DNA of 9,723 nt from JARDZI01 sp041639705 (GCA_041639705.1 JBEQBT010000120.1:1-9723); one strand, 5' to 3'; counted from the stretch's first letter, positions 1-6,831 are shown. Numbers and translations are program-made. The notes: generated by a model not told the origin, from the letters alone.

Positions 1-127
1 TTATCAATAGATATCTGTTAATCCTATCCTTTACATATTGACTAAACACAAACCATGGAGGTAGTGCAAGCAGCGATAAAACTGAAAGTGCCTTTAAAAT
101 ATCTAAATATGTCAAGTTTTTTCCCAT
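1..127 (-). CDS. Hypothetical membrane protein, N-terminal part (runs off left edge)
   Basis: An open frame starts with ATG at 125-127 on the minus strand and stays open for 42 codons to the window edge. The start is well supported: an AAGGAG Shine-Dalgarno site lies 7 nt upstream. The visible product begins MGKNLTYLDILKAL and then has a hydrophobic stretch (about residues 12-29, SVLSLLALPPWFVF region), followed by a basic, polar segment (KDRINR). This looks like a first transmembrane segment or a signal anchor. I do not recognise the family, and 42 residues are too few to assign one. It follows engB in the same direction but is about 260 bp away, beyond a terminator-like hairpin and an IS605-like remnant. 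It has its own candidate promoter, so it is probably not in the lonA-engB operon. Confidence 0.6.
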   Translation of the reverse strand, partial: MGKNLTYLDILKALSVLSLLALPPWFVFSQYVKDRINRYLLI

Positions 128-173
128 AATCCTTCTCCTTTATACTTAACTAAATAAATCACAGTGAGATTTT

Positions 174-202
174 ATAATATTGGTAAAAATGTAGCTTTCC
201 AA
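174..202 (-). promoter_or_regulatory. Candidate sigma-A promoter for the left-edge gene
   Basis: On the minus strand TTGGAA (197-202) and TATTAT (174-179) are separated by exactly 17 nt. The site lies about 47 nt upstream of the ATG at 127. The -35 box falls at the outer edge of the hairpin-rich remnant at 203-302. The -35 matches the consensus only partly, and AT-rich DNA gives such matches by chance. Confidence 0.4.
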
Positions 203-302
203 GTGAACTCGTCCAGCTAAAGCTGGACTTTGAGACTTTGGTGGGGGACTCTACCACCACAAAAGTAGGCAATGATACTCCCACTTATAGAAGTGGGAGT
301 AT
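203..302 (-). mobile_element. IS200/IS605-like right-end / omega-RNA-like remnant, no tnpB
   Basis: Three hairpins follow one another in about 100 bp. The first has a perfect 12-bp stem with a 4-nt loop (275-286 with 291-302, arm ATACTCCCACTT). The second has a 6-bp stem TGGTGG/CCACCA (239-244 with 254-259). The third is a perfect 8-bp stem GTCCAGCT/AGCTGGAC (211-218 with 221-228). The order of hairpins and the GGTGGTAGAGTCCCCCACC core resemble the non-coding region at and after the 3' end of tnpB in clostridial IS605-type elements, where the TnpB guide (omega) RNA is made. That resemblance is from memory and was not searched. No tnpA or tnpB frame lies nearby, so this would be a solo end, a deletion remnant or a MITE-like derivative. 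No hairpin is followed by a T-run on either strand, which argues against plain terminators. Element limits are approximate. Confidence 0.45.
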
Positions 303-311
303 TGAAAGTGG

Positions 312-357
312 ATAAAAGTCAGGTATTAAACTATAGTATGTGGGCTTAATATCTGAC
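312..357 (-). terminator. Probable terminator of the lonA-engB transcript
   Basis: About 30 nt after the engB stop, minus-strand GTCAG-A-TATTAA (357-346) can pair with TTAATA-C-CTGAC (329-318). This is a 12-position stem with one A·C mismatch and a 16-nt loop, followed by TTTTAT. The large loop and broken T-run make it weaker than the terminators after clpX and lonB. The outer GATAAAA/TTTTATC bases extend the symmetry with a bulge. Confidence 0.45.
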
Positions 358-385
358 TTAGTTTTATCATTTGCTTATAGAATAG

Positions 386-988
386 TTATTCAATACCTTT
401 CTTACCAATACATACTTTCTCAATTATATCCCATAATTCTTCTCTTCCTACTTTAGTCTCAGAGGAAAAGGAAATAAAGATGTCATCTTTTTCAACCTGA
501 AGAGATTTCTTAATAACAGCTATATTTTTAAACATCTGATTTTTGGAGAGCTTATCAGCCTTAGTAGCAACCACTACAGCTTGACTTCCTGTTGCTTTCA
601 TCCACTGAAACATAAGTTTATCATCCTGTGTAGGCTCATGTCTTATATCAACCAATTGGATAACAAGCTTTAACATATTACGATTCGTGATATACTTCTC
701 TATCATTTCTCCCCATTTGCCCTTTTCTACCTTTGATACCTTGGCGTATCCATAACCTGGAAGATCAACCAAATACAATTCATCATTTATATTATAAAAA
801 TTAATTGTTCTTGTTTTGCCTGGAGTACCACTTATTCTTGCTAGGGCTTTTCTACTTACCATGGTATTTATTAAAGAGGACTTACCTACGTTGGACCTTC
901 CTGCAAGAGCTACTTCAGGAAACCCCTTTTCTGGATATTGTGAGGGCACTGCAGCTACAGCATCTAAGTCTACTTTCCTTATAATCAT
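386..988 (-). CDS. engB: Ribosome biogenesis GTP-binding protein EngB (YsxC/YihA)
   Basis: This is a 200-aa cytoplasmic GTPase of the TrmE-Era-EngA-YihA group. Its family is known for late assembly of the 50S ribosomal subunit and is usually essential in Firmicutes. All G motifs are visible: G1 P-loop GRSNVGKS (residues 30-37), G2 region GTPGKTRT (54-61), G3 DLPGYG (75-80), G4 TKADK (142-146) and a G5-like SSE (175-177). The length is normal for the family and the protein is complete. The ATG overlaps the lonA stop codon in an ATGA arrangement (985-988). A purine-rich Shine-Dalgarno site (GGGGGA) lies in the last codons of lonA, so translation is probably coupled to lonA. No separate promoter is evident. 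The lonA-engB pairing is a familiar gene order in Firmicutes. Confidence 0.97.
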   Translation of the reverse strand: MIIRKVDLDAVAAVPSQYPEKGFPEVALAGRSNVGKSSLINTMVSRKALARISGTPGKTRTINFYNINDELYLVDLPGYGYAKVSKVEKGKWGEMIEKYITNRNMLKLVIQLVDIRHEPTQDDKLMFQWMKATGSQAVVVATKADKLSKNQMFKNIAVIKKSLQVEKDDIFISFSSETKVGREELWDIIEKVCIGKKGIE

Positions 989-3312
989 TTTATTTCCCCC
1001 TTCAATGCAATATCCAGAACCTCTTCAACCTTATCAGCAAATATAAAGTTTATTTTCTTTTTTATATTCTCAGGTATTTTCTCAATATCATTTTTGTTTT
1101 CTGCAGGAAGTATAACTATTCTTATACCAGCTCTATAGGCAGCAAGGGATTTTTCCTTTACTCCACCTATTGGAAGTATCCTTCCTGTCAAAGTAATTTC
1201 TCCAGTCATTGCAATATCACTTCTAACTGGCTTTTTAGAAAGAGCAGATACCATTGCGGTTATTAATGTTACCCCTGCAGATGGACCATCCTTTGGGACA
1301 GCACCTTCAGGTACATGTACATGAATATCAGTGACTTTATAAAAATCAGGATCAATATTAAACTGTGCAGCTAACGCACGGACATAACTATACCCTGCTC
1401 TTGCAGATTCTTTCATTACATCTCCAAGATGGCCAGTTAGTTCAAGCTTACCGCTTCCTGGCATAGGCATTACCTCTATAGCAAGTGTGTCACCACCATA
1501 TGCAGTCCAAGCAAGCCCCATAACCACACCAATCTGGTCCTTATTACTCTTTTCTTCAAATTTATATCTAGGTGCGCCAAGGTACTTTTGTAGGTTTTGC
1601 TGAGTGATTTTAATTTTTTTATTCTTATCCTTTGCTACCTCTACAGCAGCCTTTCTACATATTGCACCAACTCTTCTTTCTAGATTTCTAACTCCAGATT
1701 CACGTGTATAAAGATTTATAATATCCTTAATTGCTTTTTCTGATATAGAAAGGTTATTTTCAATTAATCCATTTTCCTTTAATTGCCTTTGAATAAGATG
1801 TCTGCTGCAAATTTGAACCTTTTCCTCATCTGTATAACCAGAAACATCTATAATCTCCATTCTATCCATTAATGGTCTTGGTATTGTTTCAAGTGTATTT
1901 GCAGTAGTAATAAACAAGACTTTTGATAGGTCAAATGGAAGTTCAAGATAGTGATCCCGGAAATTATTATTTTGTTCAGAATCAAGTACTTCAAGAAGTG
2001 CATCTGCTGGATCACCTTTGAAGTCAGAACTCATTTTATCAATTTCATCCATAAGGAAAACAGGGTTTTTTGAGGCTGCCTGCTTCATACTATAAATTAT
2101 TCTCCCTGGAATCGCTCCTATATAGGTTTTTCTATGTCCTCTAATCTCCGCTTCATCCCTAATTCCACCTAATGACATCCTGACAAATTTTCTATTCATT
2201 GCATTTGCAATGGACTTAGCAATTGATGTTTTACCCACGCCAGGAGGTCCAACAAGGCAAAGAATAGGTCCCCTCATAGTTTTATTAAGCTTCCTTACTG
2301 CTAGATACTCAAGTATTCTTTCTTTAACGTCTTCAAGTCCATAATGCTCATTTTCAAGCACCTCTTTAACCTTATCTAGATCCTCTATGTCTTTGGTTTC
2401 TTTAGTCCATGGAAGATTAACCACCCAATCTATATAAGTTCTAATAACACCACTCTCAGGAGAATTTGTTCCAAGCTTTTCAAGACGAGACAATTCATAC
2501 AATGCCTTATCCTTTACTTCCTTTGGAGGTTTCAACTTATCTATTTTCTTTTTATACTCTTCAACCTCAGCCTGAATACCATCCCTATCCCCGAGCTCAT
2601 CCTGTATAACCTTGAGCTGCTCCCTAAGATAATATTCCTTCTGCATTTTATCAATTTTTCTTTTTACTTTCATACCTATTTTTCTTTCAATTTTCAGTAT
2701 GTCTATTTCCCTTGCCATTATCTCCAGTAACTTTTTCAATCTATCAATTGGATTTACAGCTTCAAGCAGTTCCTGTCTATTTTCTTGTTTTAATATAAGA
2801 TATGAAGTAATTACATCTCCAAGCTTTCCAGGTTCATCAATATCTACAACTGTTAATAGTATTTCATCAGGTATTGTATTGTTTAACTTGGTATATTCCT
2901 CAAATGTAGAAATGGCCTGTCTCATTAATGCTTCAACCTCTGCTGTCATACCTACTTCAATCTCAGAATGCATCTTAACACTGCATTCAAAAAATGGTTC
3001 TTCGCTTATAATTTGATCTATTTCTGCTCTGTACAAGCCTTCAACTAATACCCTAATAGTATCTCCTGGCAATTTAAGTATTTGCTTTATTTTAGATACA
3101 GTACCAATTCTATATATATCCTCTAAAGTTGGATTCTCAACCTTATGATCTACTTGAGTAATCAAAAATATAGTTTGGTTTTTTACCATAGCATCCTCTA
3201 GTGCTAGTATGGATTTTGGTCTTCCAACATCAAAGTGTAAAACCATATGTGGAAAAATAGTTATCCCCCTTATTGGTAATAAAGGCACTACGTTATCCTT
3301 AATATCTTCCAT
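985..3312 (-). CDS. lonA: ATP-dependent Lon protease, LonA type
   Basis: This is a 775-aa soluble Lon protease that unfolds and degrades damaged and selected regulatory proteins in the cytoplasm. The domain order is the classical one. An N-terminal substrate-binding LAN domain (about 8-200, starting with LLPIRGITIFPHM) is followed by a basic coiled-coil linker (about 200-300). The AAA+ module has Walker A GPPGVGKT (355-362) and Walker B VFLMDE (418-423). The C-terminal serine-lysine peptidase has Ser678 in KDGPSAG and Lys721 in GGVKEKS. The 43-residue Ser-Lys spacing equals that of E. coli Lon (S679/K722). Length is typical and no key residue is missing. The ATG at 3310-3312 is preceded by GGAGGGG about 10 nt upstream. 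A strong promoter with an inverted repeat lies about 115 nt upstream, so lonA probably starts its own transcript with engB, separate from lonB. Confidence 0.98.
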   Translation of the reverse strand: MEDIKDNVVPLLPIRGITIFPHMVLHFDVGRPKSILALEDAMVKNQTIFLITQVDHKVENPTLEDIYRIGTVSKIKQILKLPGDTIRVLVEGLYRAEIDQIISEEPFFECSVKMHSEIEVGMTAEVEALMRQAISTFEEYTKLNNTIPDEILLTVVDIDEPGKLGDVITSYLILKQENRQELLEAVNPIDRLKKLLEIMAREIDILKIERKIGMKVKRKIDKMQKEYYLREQLKVIQDELGDRDGIQAEVEEYKKKIDKLKPPKEVKDKALYELSRLEKLGTNSPESGVIRTYIDWVVNLPWTKETKDIEDLDKVKEVLENEHYGLEDVKERILEYLAVRKLNKTMRGPILCLVGPPGVGKTSIAKSIANAMNRKFVRMSLGGIRDEAEIRGHRKTYIGAIPGRIIYSMKQAASKNPVFLMDEIDKMSSDFKGDPADALLEVLDSEQNNNFRDHYLELPFDLSKVLFITTANTLETIPRPLMDRMEIIDVSGYTDEEKVQICSRHLIQRQLKENGLIENNLSISEKAIKDIINLYTRESGVRNLERRVGAICRKAAVEVAKDKNKKIKITQQNLQKYLGAPRYKFEEKSNKDQIGVVMGLAWTAYGGDTLAIEVMPMPGSGKLELTGHLGDVMKESARAGYSYVRALAAQFNIDPDFYKVTDIHVHVPEGAVPKDGPSAGVTLITAMVSALSKKPVRSDIAMTGEITLTGRILPIGGVKEKSLAAYRAGIRIVILPAENKNDIEKIPENIKKKINFIFADKVEEVLDIALKGEIK

Positions 3313-3358
3313 TTATTTCATCCCCTCCATTACAGAGACAAACCTATGTTTTCTATTA

Positions 3359-3381
3359 GTCCAAACTTAATAAAATTGGAC
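3359..3381 (-). other. Small hairpin in the lonA leader
   Basis: The inverted repeat GTCCAA (3359-3364) / TTGGAC (3376-3381) encloses an 11-nt AT-rich loop within the roughly 107-nt leader predicted from the lonA promoter. It has no T-run and does not reach the ribosome binding site, so its function is unknown. Confidence 0.3.
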
Positions 3382-3426
3382 AATTAAGTAATATGATTTG
3401 TTTCTGAACTTAGCTATTGTTATAAT

Positions 3427-3455
3427 ATTATACCTATATAGTTGAAAACATGCAA
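3427..3455 (-). promoter_or_regulatory. lonA promoter (sigma-A type)
   Basis: On the minus strand TTGCAT (3450-3455) and TATAAT (3427-3432) are separated by 17 nt. The -10 box is a perfect consensus and the -35 matches at four positions. Transcription would start near 3420, giving a leader of about 107 nt before the lonA ATG. It lies downstream of the lonB terminator, which fits independent transcription of lonA-engB. Confidence 0.75.
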
Positions 3456-3469
3456 CTTTTCAACTATAT
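3436..3469. promoter_or_regulatory. Perfect 13-bp inverted repeat at the lonA promoter, candidate operator
   Basis: ATATAGTTGAAAA (3436-3448) and TTTTCAACTATAT (3457-3469) are perfect inverted copies around an 8-nt centre. That centre holds most of the -35 box (3450-3455). This placement is what a repressor-binding operator would have. It does not match CIRCE (TTAGCACTC-N9-GAGTGCTAA) or the CtsR heptad repeat, so the cognate regulator is unknown. It lies upstream of the predicted start site, so it is more likely a DNA site than an RNA hairpin. Confidence 0.6.
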
Positions 3470-3536
3470 TATGTATTCTTTTATTTTACCCTTCATGTAC
3501 TAAATTATTTATTTTACTTAACACGTAACTAACAAA

Positions 3537-3559
3537 AAGGAGGAACTAGGTTCCTCCTT
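3537..3559 (-). terminator. lonB terminator overlapping the stop codon
   Basis: Minus-strand AAGGAGGAAC (3559-3550) pairs perfectly with GTTCCTCCTT (3546-3537) around a 3-nt loop and is followed by TTTTT ending in TTTTTGTT. The first two bases of the stem are the last two bases of the lonB TAA stop (3558-3560). The hairpin therefore begins inside the stop codon. It separates lonB from the lonA promoter. Confidence 0.85.
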
Positions 3560-5243
3560 ATGATACACTTTTAGCAGATAATATTTCCACACTGGATTTA
3601 ATATTATTTGTTATTGTAATCTTGTTACCAATTTCCATTAATAATGCTTCTTTTATTACTTCTTCTATTGTATCTACTGGTACTATTAAAATATCTAACT
3701 CCTTAAAAGTCTCCTGCCAGTTCTCTCGAGGAATGATAACCTTTTTAACTCCCGCTTTTCTTGCCGCCTCAATTTTTGCTATAATTCCACCAATGGGTTT
3801 TACAAAGCCCCTTATGGATATTTCACCAGTCATGGCGACCTCATTATTTACAGGTATCCCTTTAATAGCACTATAAATAGCAGTTGTAATGCTAACACCG
3901 GCAGATGGTCCGTCAATTGGTACACCTCCTGGAATATTGATATGTATATCATAACCTCTAGGATCAACATTTAGATATTTTCGTAGAACAGTTAAAACAT
4001 TATCTACAGAACCTCTAGATGTACTCTTCCTTCTAAATTTTCTACCATATGATCCAGTTTCCTCTTCATCAATTATGCCCGTAACCATTATTTTACCATA
4101 TGGATCCTCAGTTGCAATGGCGGTTGCCTCTATTTCAAGTAGAGTTCCCATATTGGGTCCGTATACTGCTAGACCATTTACATATCCCACCTGTGGAGTA
4201 GATTCGATTTTCTTTTCCGGCCTTGGATTATAATTTCCACTTTCAATAACCCATTCCACATCATCAATAGTAATGCTTCTTCGCCTTTCGTTTATTGCTA
4301 TACCTCCAGCTATTTGAATAATGTTTACTGCCTCTCTACCATTAGTTGCATATTTACTTATCACTCTTGAACCTTCCTCACTTATTATAAAGCCACCTTT
4401 TACAGCTGCATTTTTTGCAATAATTTCTATTTCATCAGGGGTAAGTTCTCTAAAGTAAATTTCTACACACCTTGATCTTATTGCAGGTGAAATATCCTCA
4501 GGATTTTTTGTAGTAGCTCCTACGAGTCTAAAGTCTGCTGGAAGTCCATTATCAAATATGTCCTTTATGTGAATTGGGATATTAGGATCCTCTGAGCTAT
4601 AATAAACACTATCTAGGAATACCTTTCTATCCTCTAGCACCTTTAGCAGTTTATTCATCTGAATCGGGTGAAGTTCACCAATTTCATCAAGAAATAGTAT
4701 ACCACCATGTGCCTTGGTCACGGCTCCTGGTTTGGGCTGGGGAATTCCTGCAACACCCATGGCACCAGCACCCTGGTATATTGGATCATGTACTGAGCCT
4801 ATTAATGGATCTGCTATTCCTCTATCATCAAACCTTACAGTTGTAGCATCAACTTCTATAAACTTTGAATCCATCTTAAATGGTGAAATTGAATTTTTTT
4901 TTGCTTCCTCAAGAACAAGTCTTGCAGCTGCAGTTTTTCCTATCCCAGGAGGTCCATATACTATAACATGCTGAGGATTTGGACCACATAATGCAGCTTT
5001 TAGAGCTCTAATCCCTCTTTCTTGACCAATTACCTCTTCAAAAGTAGCTGGTCTTGTTTTCTCAGAAAGAGGTTCTGTTAAGCTAGTTTCTCGCATTTTT
5101 CTAAGCTTTTCTAATTCTTTTTTACTCTCCCTTTCAATTGTAACCTTTTGGCTTTGCTGCCCCTTTAGCAAATTGTAAAAATAAATTCCTATTACTGCAG
5201 TAAACACAAAATTTAAAATCATTAATATCTGGCTACCAACCAT
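3558..5243 (-). CDS. lonB: ATP-dependent protease LonB, membrane-anchored Lon type
   Basis: This is a 561-aa Lon-type protease without the N-terminal LAN domain of LonA. Residues 5-24 form a hydrophobic segment (ILMILNFVFTAVIGIYFY), followed by a charged linker (about 30-65), so the protein is probably anchored in the membrane. The AAA+ module has Walker A GPPGIGKT (97-104), Walker B ILFLDE (182-187) and an arginine-containing SPAIRSRC segment (252-259). The C-terminal Lon peptidase has catalytic Ser447 in DGPSAG and Lys490, spaced 43 residues apart as in LonA. Length is close to the 552 aa of B. subtilis LonB. The ATG at 5241-5243 has a strong GGGAGGAG site 5 nt away. In B. subtilis LonB is made in the forespore under sigma-F, and a sporulation role here is inference only. 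It is flanked by terminators on both sides, so it is probably monocistronic. Confidence 0.95.
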   Translation of the reverse strand: MVGSQILMILNFVFTAVIGIYFYNLLKGQQSQKVTIERESKKELEKLRKMRETSLTEPLSEKTRPATFEEVIGQERGIRALKAALCGPNPQHVIVYGPPGIGKTAAARLVLEEAKKNSISPFKMDSKFIEVDATTVRFDDRGIADPLIGSVHDPIYQGAGAMGVAGIPQPKPGAVTKAHGGILFLDEIGELHPIQMNKLLKVLEDRKVFLDSVYYSSEDPNIPIHIKDIFDNGLPADFRLVGATTKNPEDISPAIRSRCVEIYFRELTPDEIEIIAKNAAVKGGFIISEEGSRVISKYATNGREAVNIIQIAGGIAINERRRSITIDDVEWVIESGNYNPRPEKKIESTPQVGYVNGLAVYGPNMGTLLEIEATAIATEDPYGKIMVTGIIDEEETGSYGRKFRRKSTSRGSVDNVLTVLRKYLNVDPRGYDIHINIPGGVPIDGPSAGVSITTAIYSAIKGIPVNNEVAMTGEISIRGFVKPIGGIIAKIEAARKAGVKKVIIPRENWQETFKELDILIVPVDTIEEVIKEALLMEIGNKITITNNIKSSVEILSAKSVS

Positions 5244-5253
5244 TTTATCTCCT

Positions 5254-5289
5254 CCCTTATTTTACATGCTTAGTATGTACAAATAAGGG
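5254..5289. promoter_or_regulatory. 36-nt imperfect palindrome at the lonB ribosome binding site
   Basis: CCCTTATTT (5254-5262) pairs with AAATAAGGG (5281-5289), and TACAT (5263-5267) pairs with ATGTA (5275-5279). This is a 14-bp stem with one bulged base (5280) and a 7-nt loop. On the minus strand the GGG of the distal arm is part of the lonB Shine-Dalgarno region GGGAGGAG. It could be an operator, or, if transcription starts upstream of it, an RNA hairpin that partly hides the ribosome binding site. Confidence 0.5.
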
Positions 5290-5299
5290 AATAATATTC
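5270..5299 (-). promoter_or_regulatory. Candidate lonB promoter, sigma-E-like
   Basis: Minus-strand GAATATT (5299-5293) and CATACTAA (5277-5270) lie 15 nt apart. The Bacillus sigma-E consensus is roughly a GNATATT-type -35, 13-15 nt, then CATACAnT. The -35 fits well and the -10 matches in its first five bases. The start site would be about 20 nt before the ATG. A sigma-A alternative (TTGAAT, 16 nt, TACATA) overlaps it, and neither is strong. Confidence 0.3.
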
Positions 5300-5358
5300 A
5301 AACTTCAATATATTTTTATATAAAATAAAAAACTCCTGGGAGAATTCAGCAGGTACAT

Positions 5359-5421
5359 TGTCATCCTGAACGTAGTGAAGAATCTTAATCGCTCAGATCC
5401 TTCACTACTTTCAGGATGACA
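5359..5421. repeat. REP/MITE-like dispersed palindromic repeat
   Basis: The left arm starts TGTCATCCTGAACGTAGTG (5359-5385). The right arm ends TACTTTCAGGATGACA (5395-5421). They are inverted copies matching at 25 of 27 positions around a 9-nt loop. The TGTCATCCTGA...GAAGGATCT core is one I recognise as a very common intergenic palindrome in many bacterial genomes, often present in many copies. Sequence just outside (GTAGCAATGACAG, 5435-5447) resembles the end of a related TGTCATTGC repeat. No coding capacity. It sits between the clpX terminator and the lonB control region. Confidence 0.8.
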
Positions 5422-5460
5422 GGAATAGTCTTTAGTAGCAATGACAGATGTTAGGGTAAT

Positions 5461-5494
5461 AAAAACAGGCACGTAAAATTACGTGCCTGTTTTT
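5461..5494. terminator. Strong terminator after clpX
   Basis: AAAAACAGGCACGTAA (5461-5476) and TTACGTGCCTGTTTTT (5479-5494) form a perfect 16-bp inverted repeat around 2 nt, with a GC-rich middle and a run of five T on the minus strand. It begins about 9 nt after the clpX stop and would end the tig-clpP-clpX transcript. The A-run on the other side makes it symmetrical, but no plus-strand gene approaches it. Confidence 0.92.
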
Positions 5495-5503
5495 ATTACA
5501 ATA

Positions 5504-6814
5504 TTATGATACGCTTTCACTAGTCTTTTTTATTTTGTTTTTCTTTGGGGATGAGGGAACTTTTTTTATGCTTTTCTTTAGTCCTTCTCCTAGTACAAGG
5601 TTTGGCGATTGTTTATTAATAACTGTATCATAGGTTACAATACATTGTCTTATATCATCCCTTGATGGTATATCGTACATAACATCAAGCATTAGAGATT
5701 CCATTATGGCTCTTAATCCTCTTGCACCTGTCTTTCTACTAAGTGCCTCATCAGCAATAGCTTCAAGAGCTTCTCTTTCAAATTCAAGTTCGACTCCATC
5801 AAGTTCAAATAGTCTCCTGTATTGCTTGGTCAAAGCATTTTTTGGTTCAGTTAGAATCTTAATTAATGCATCCTTGTCAAGAGAGCCTAAAGTGACTATT
5901 ATAGGTAGTCTCCCAACAAATTCAGGTATCATTCCAAATTTTAATAAATCCTCTGGAAGAATACTTTTTAAAATATCACCAATATCCTTTTGTTCCTTAC
6001 TCTTAATTTCAGCTCCAAAGCCCATGGAATTCTCATGGGTTCTCTTTTCAATTAATTTTTCAATTCCATCAAATGCTCCTCCACAAATAAAAAGGATATT
6101 TGTTGTATCAATCTGTATAAATTCCTGATGTGGGTGCTTTCTTCCTCCCTGTGGAGGAACACTTGCAACAGTTCCTTCAAGAATTTTTAACAGTGCCTGT
6201 TGAACACCTTCACCAGACACATCCCTTGTAATTGATGGATTTTCTGACTTTCTAGCTATTTTATCTATTTCATCAATATAAACAATACCCTTCTCTGCTC
6301 TTTCAATATCATAATCAGCATTTTGAATGAGTTTTAAAAGTATGTTTTCAACATCTTCCCCTACATATCCAGCTTCTGTTAATGTTGTAGCATCTGCAAT
6401 AGCAAATGGTACATTTAAAAGCTTTGCAAGTGTTTGGGCTAAAAGTGTTTTTCCTGAACCAGTAGGTCCAAGCAGTACAATATTGCTCTTTTGCAGCTCT
6501 ATATCATCATTTTTCATTTTGGGTGTATTTATTCTCTTGTAATGATTATATACAGCAACTGCTAAGGACTTTTTTGCACTATCCTGACCTATTACATACT
6601 GCTCAAGAAATTCCTTTATTTCTTTAGGCTTAGGCAAATCTGTTAAATCCATCTCCTGTTCAACTTCAAGCTCTTCTGCAATTATTTCTGAACAGAGTTC
6701 TATACATTCATCACATATATATACTCCAGGTCCAGCAATCAATCTTTTTACCTGATCCTGGTTTTTACCGCAGAAAGAACATTTTAGCTGTTTCTTGTCC
6801 TCTAGTCTTGACAT
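5504..6814 (-). CDS. clpX: ATP-dependent Clp protease ATP-binding subunit ClpX
   Basis: This is a 436-aa AAA+ unfoldase. It recognises tagged or damaged proteins, unfolds them and feeds them to ClpP in the cytoplasm. The N-terminal zinc-binding domain has Cys12, Cys15, Cys34 and Cys37. The AAA+ core has Walker A GPTGSGKT (116-123), the pore loop GYVGED (149-154), Walker B IVYIDE (177-182), an RKH loop (225-227) and the sensor-2 GAR motif (363-365). The ClpP-docking loop is MGF (264-266), a variant of the usual IGF/LGF tripeptide. The last 24 residues form a Lys/Ser-rich, probably disordered tail after a core of normal length. Its ATG is 17 nt after the clpP stop, with GAGGTG as ribosome binding site, so the two genes are co-transcribed. 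A strong terminator follows. Confidence 0.98.
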   Translation of the reverse strand: MSRLEDKKQLKCSFCGKNQDQVKRLIAGPGVYICDECIELCSEIIAEELEVEQEMDLTDLPKPKEIKEFLEQYVIGQDSAKKSLAVAVYNHYKRINTPKMKNDDIELQKSNIVLLGPTGSGKTLLAQTLAKLLNVPFAIADATTLTEAGYVGEDVENILLKLIQNADYDIERAEKGIVYIDEIDKIARKSENPSITRDVSGEGVQQALLKILEGTVASVPPQGGRKHPHQEFIQIDTTNILFICGGAFDGIEKLIEKRTHENSMGFGAEIKSKEQKDIGDILKSILPEDLLKFGMIPEFVGRLPIIVTLGSLDKDALIKILTEPKNALTKQYRRLFELDGVELEFEREALEAIADEALSRKTGARGLRAIMESLMLDVMYDIPSRDDIRQCIVTYDTVINKQSPNLVLGEGLKKSIKKVPSSPKKNKIKKTSESVS

Positions 6815-6831
6815 TCCAACACCTCACTATA

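Noticed and set aside
275..302. 12-bp hairpin read as a terminator of the engB operon
   Set aside because: Neither strand has a T-run after the stem. Its position in a series of hairpins fits an IS605-like end better, and the 312-357 hairpin is the better terminator candidate.
5325..5342. Short hairpin CTCC-CA-GGAG followed by T-run on the minus strand, terminator-like
   Set aside because: The stem is only 4 bp with a 2-nt loop, too small to be a stable terminator, and it lies upstream of lonB where no gene ends.
5828..5834. GGTCAAA-like heptad (possible CtsR half-site) in the clpX region
   Set aside because: A single copy inside the clpX coding sequence, without the tandem second heptad and far from any promoter.
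5706..6128. 140-codon open frame on the plus strand opposite clpX
   Set aside because: It is the antisense shadow of a fully conserved clpX reading frame, with low-complexity Ser-rich translation and no ribosome binding site. Other plus-strand frames opposite lonA, lonB, clpP, engB and tig were dismissed for the same reason.
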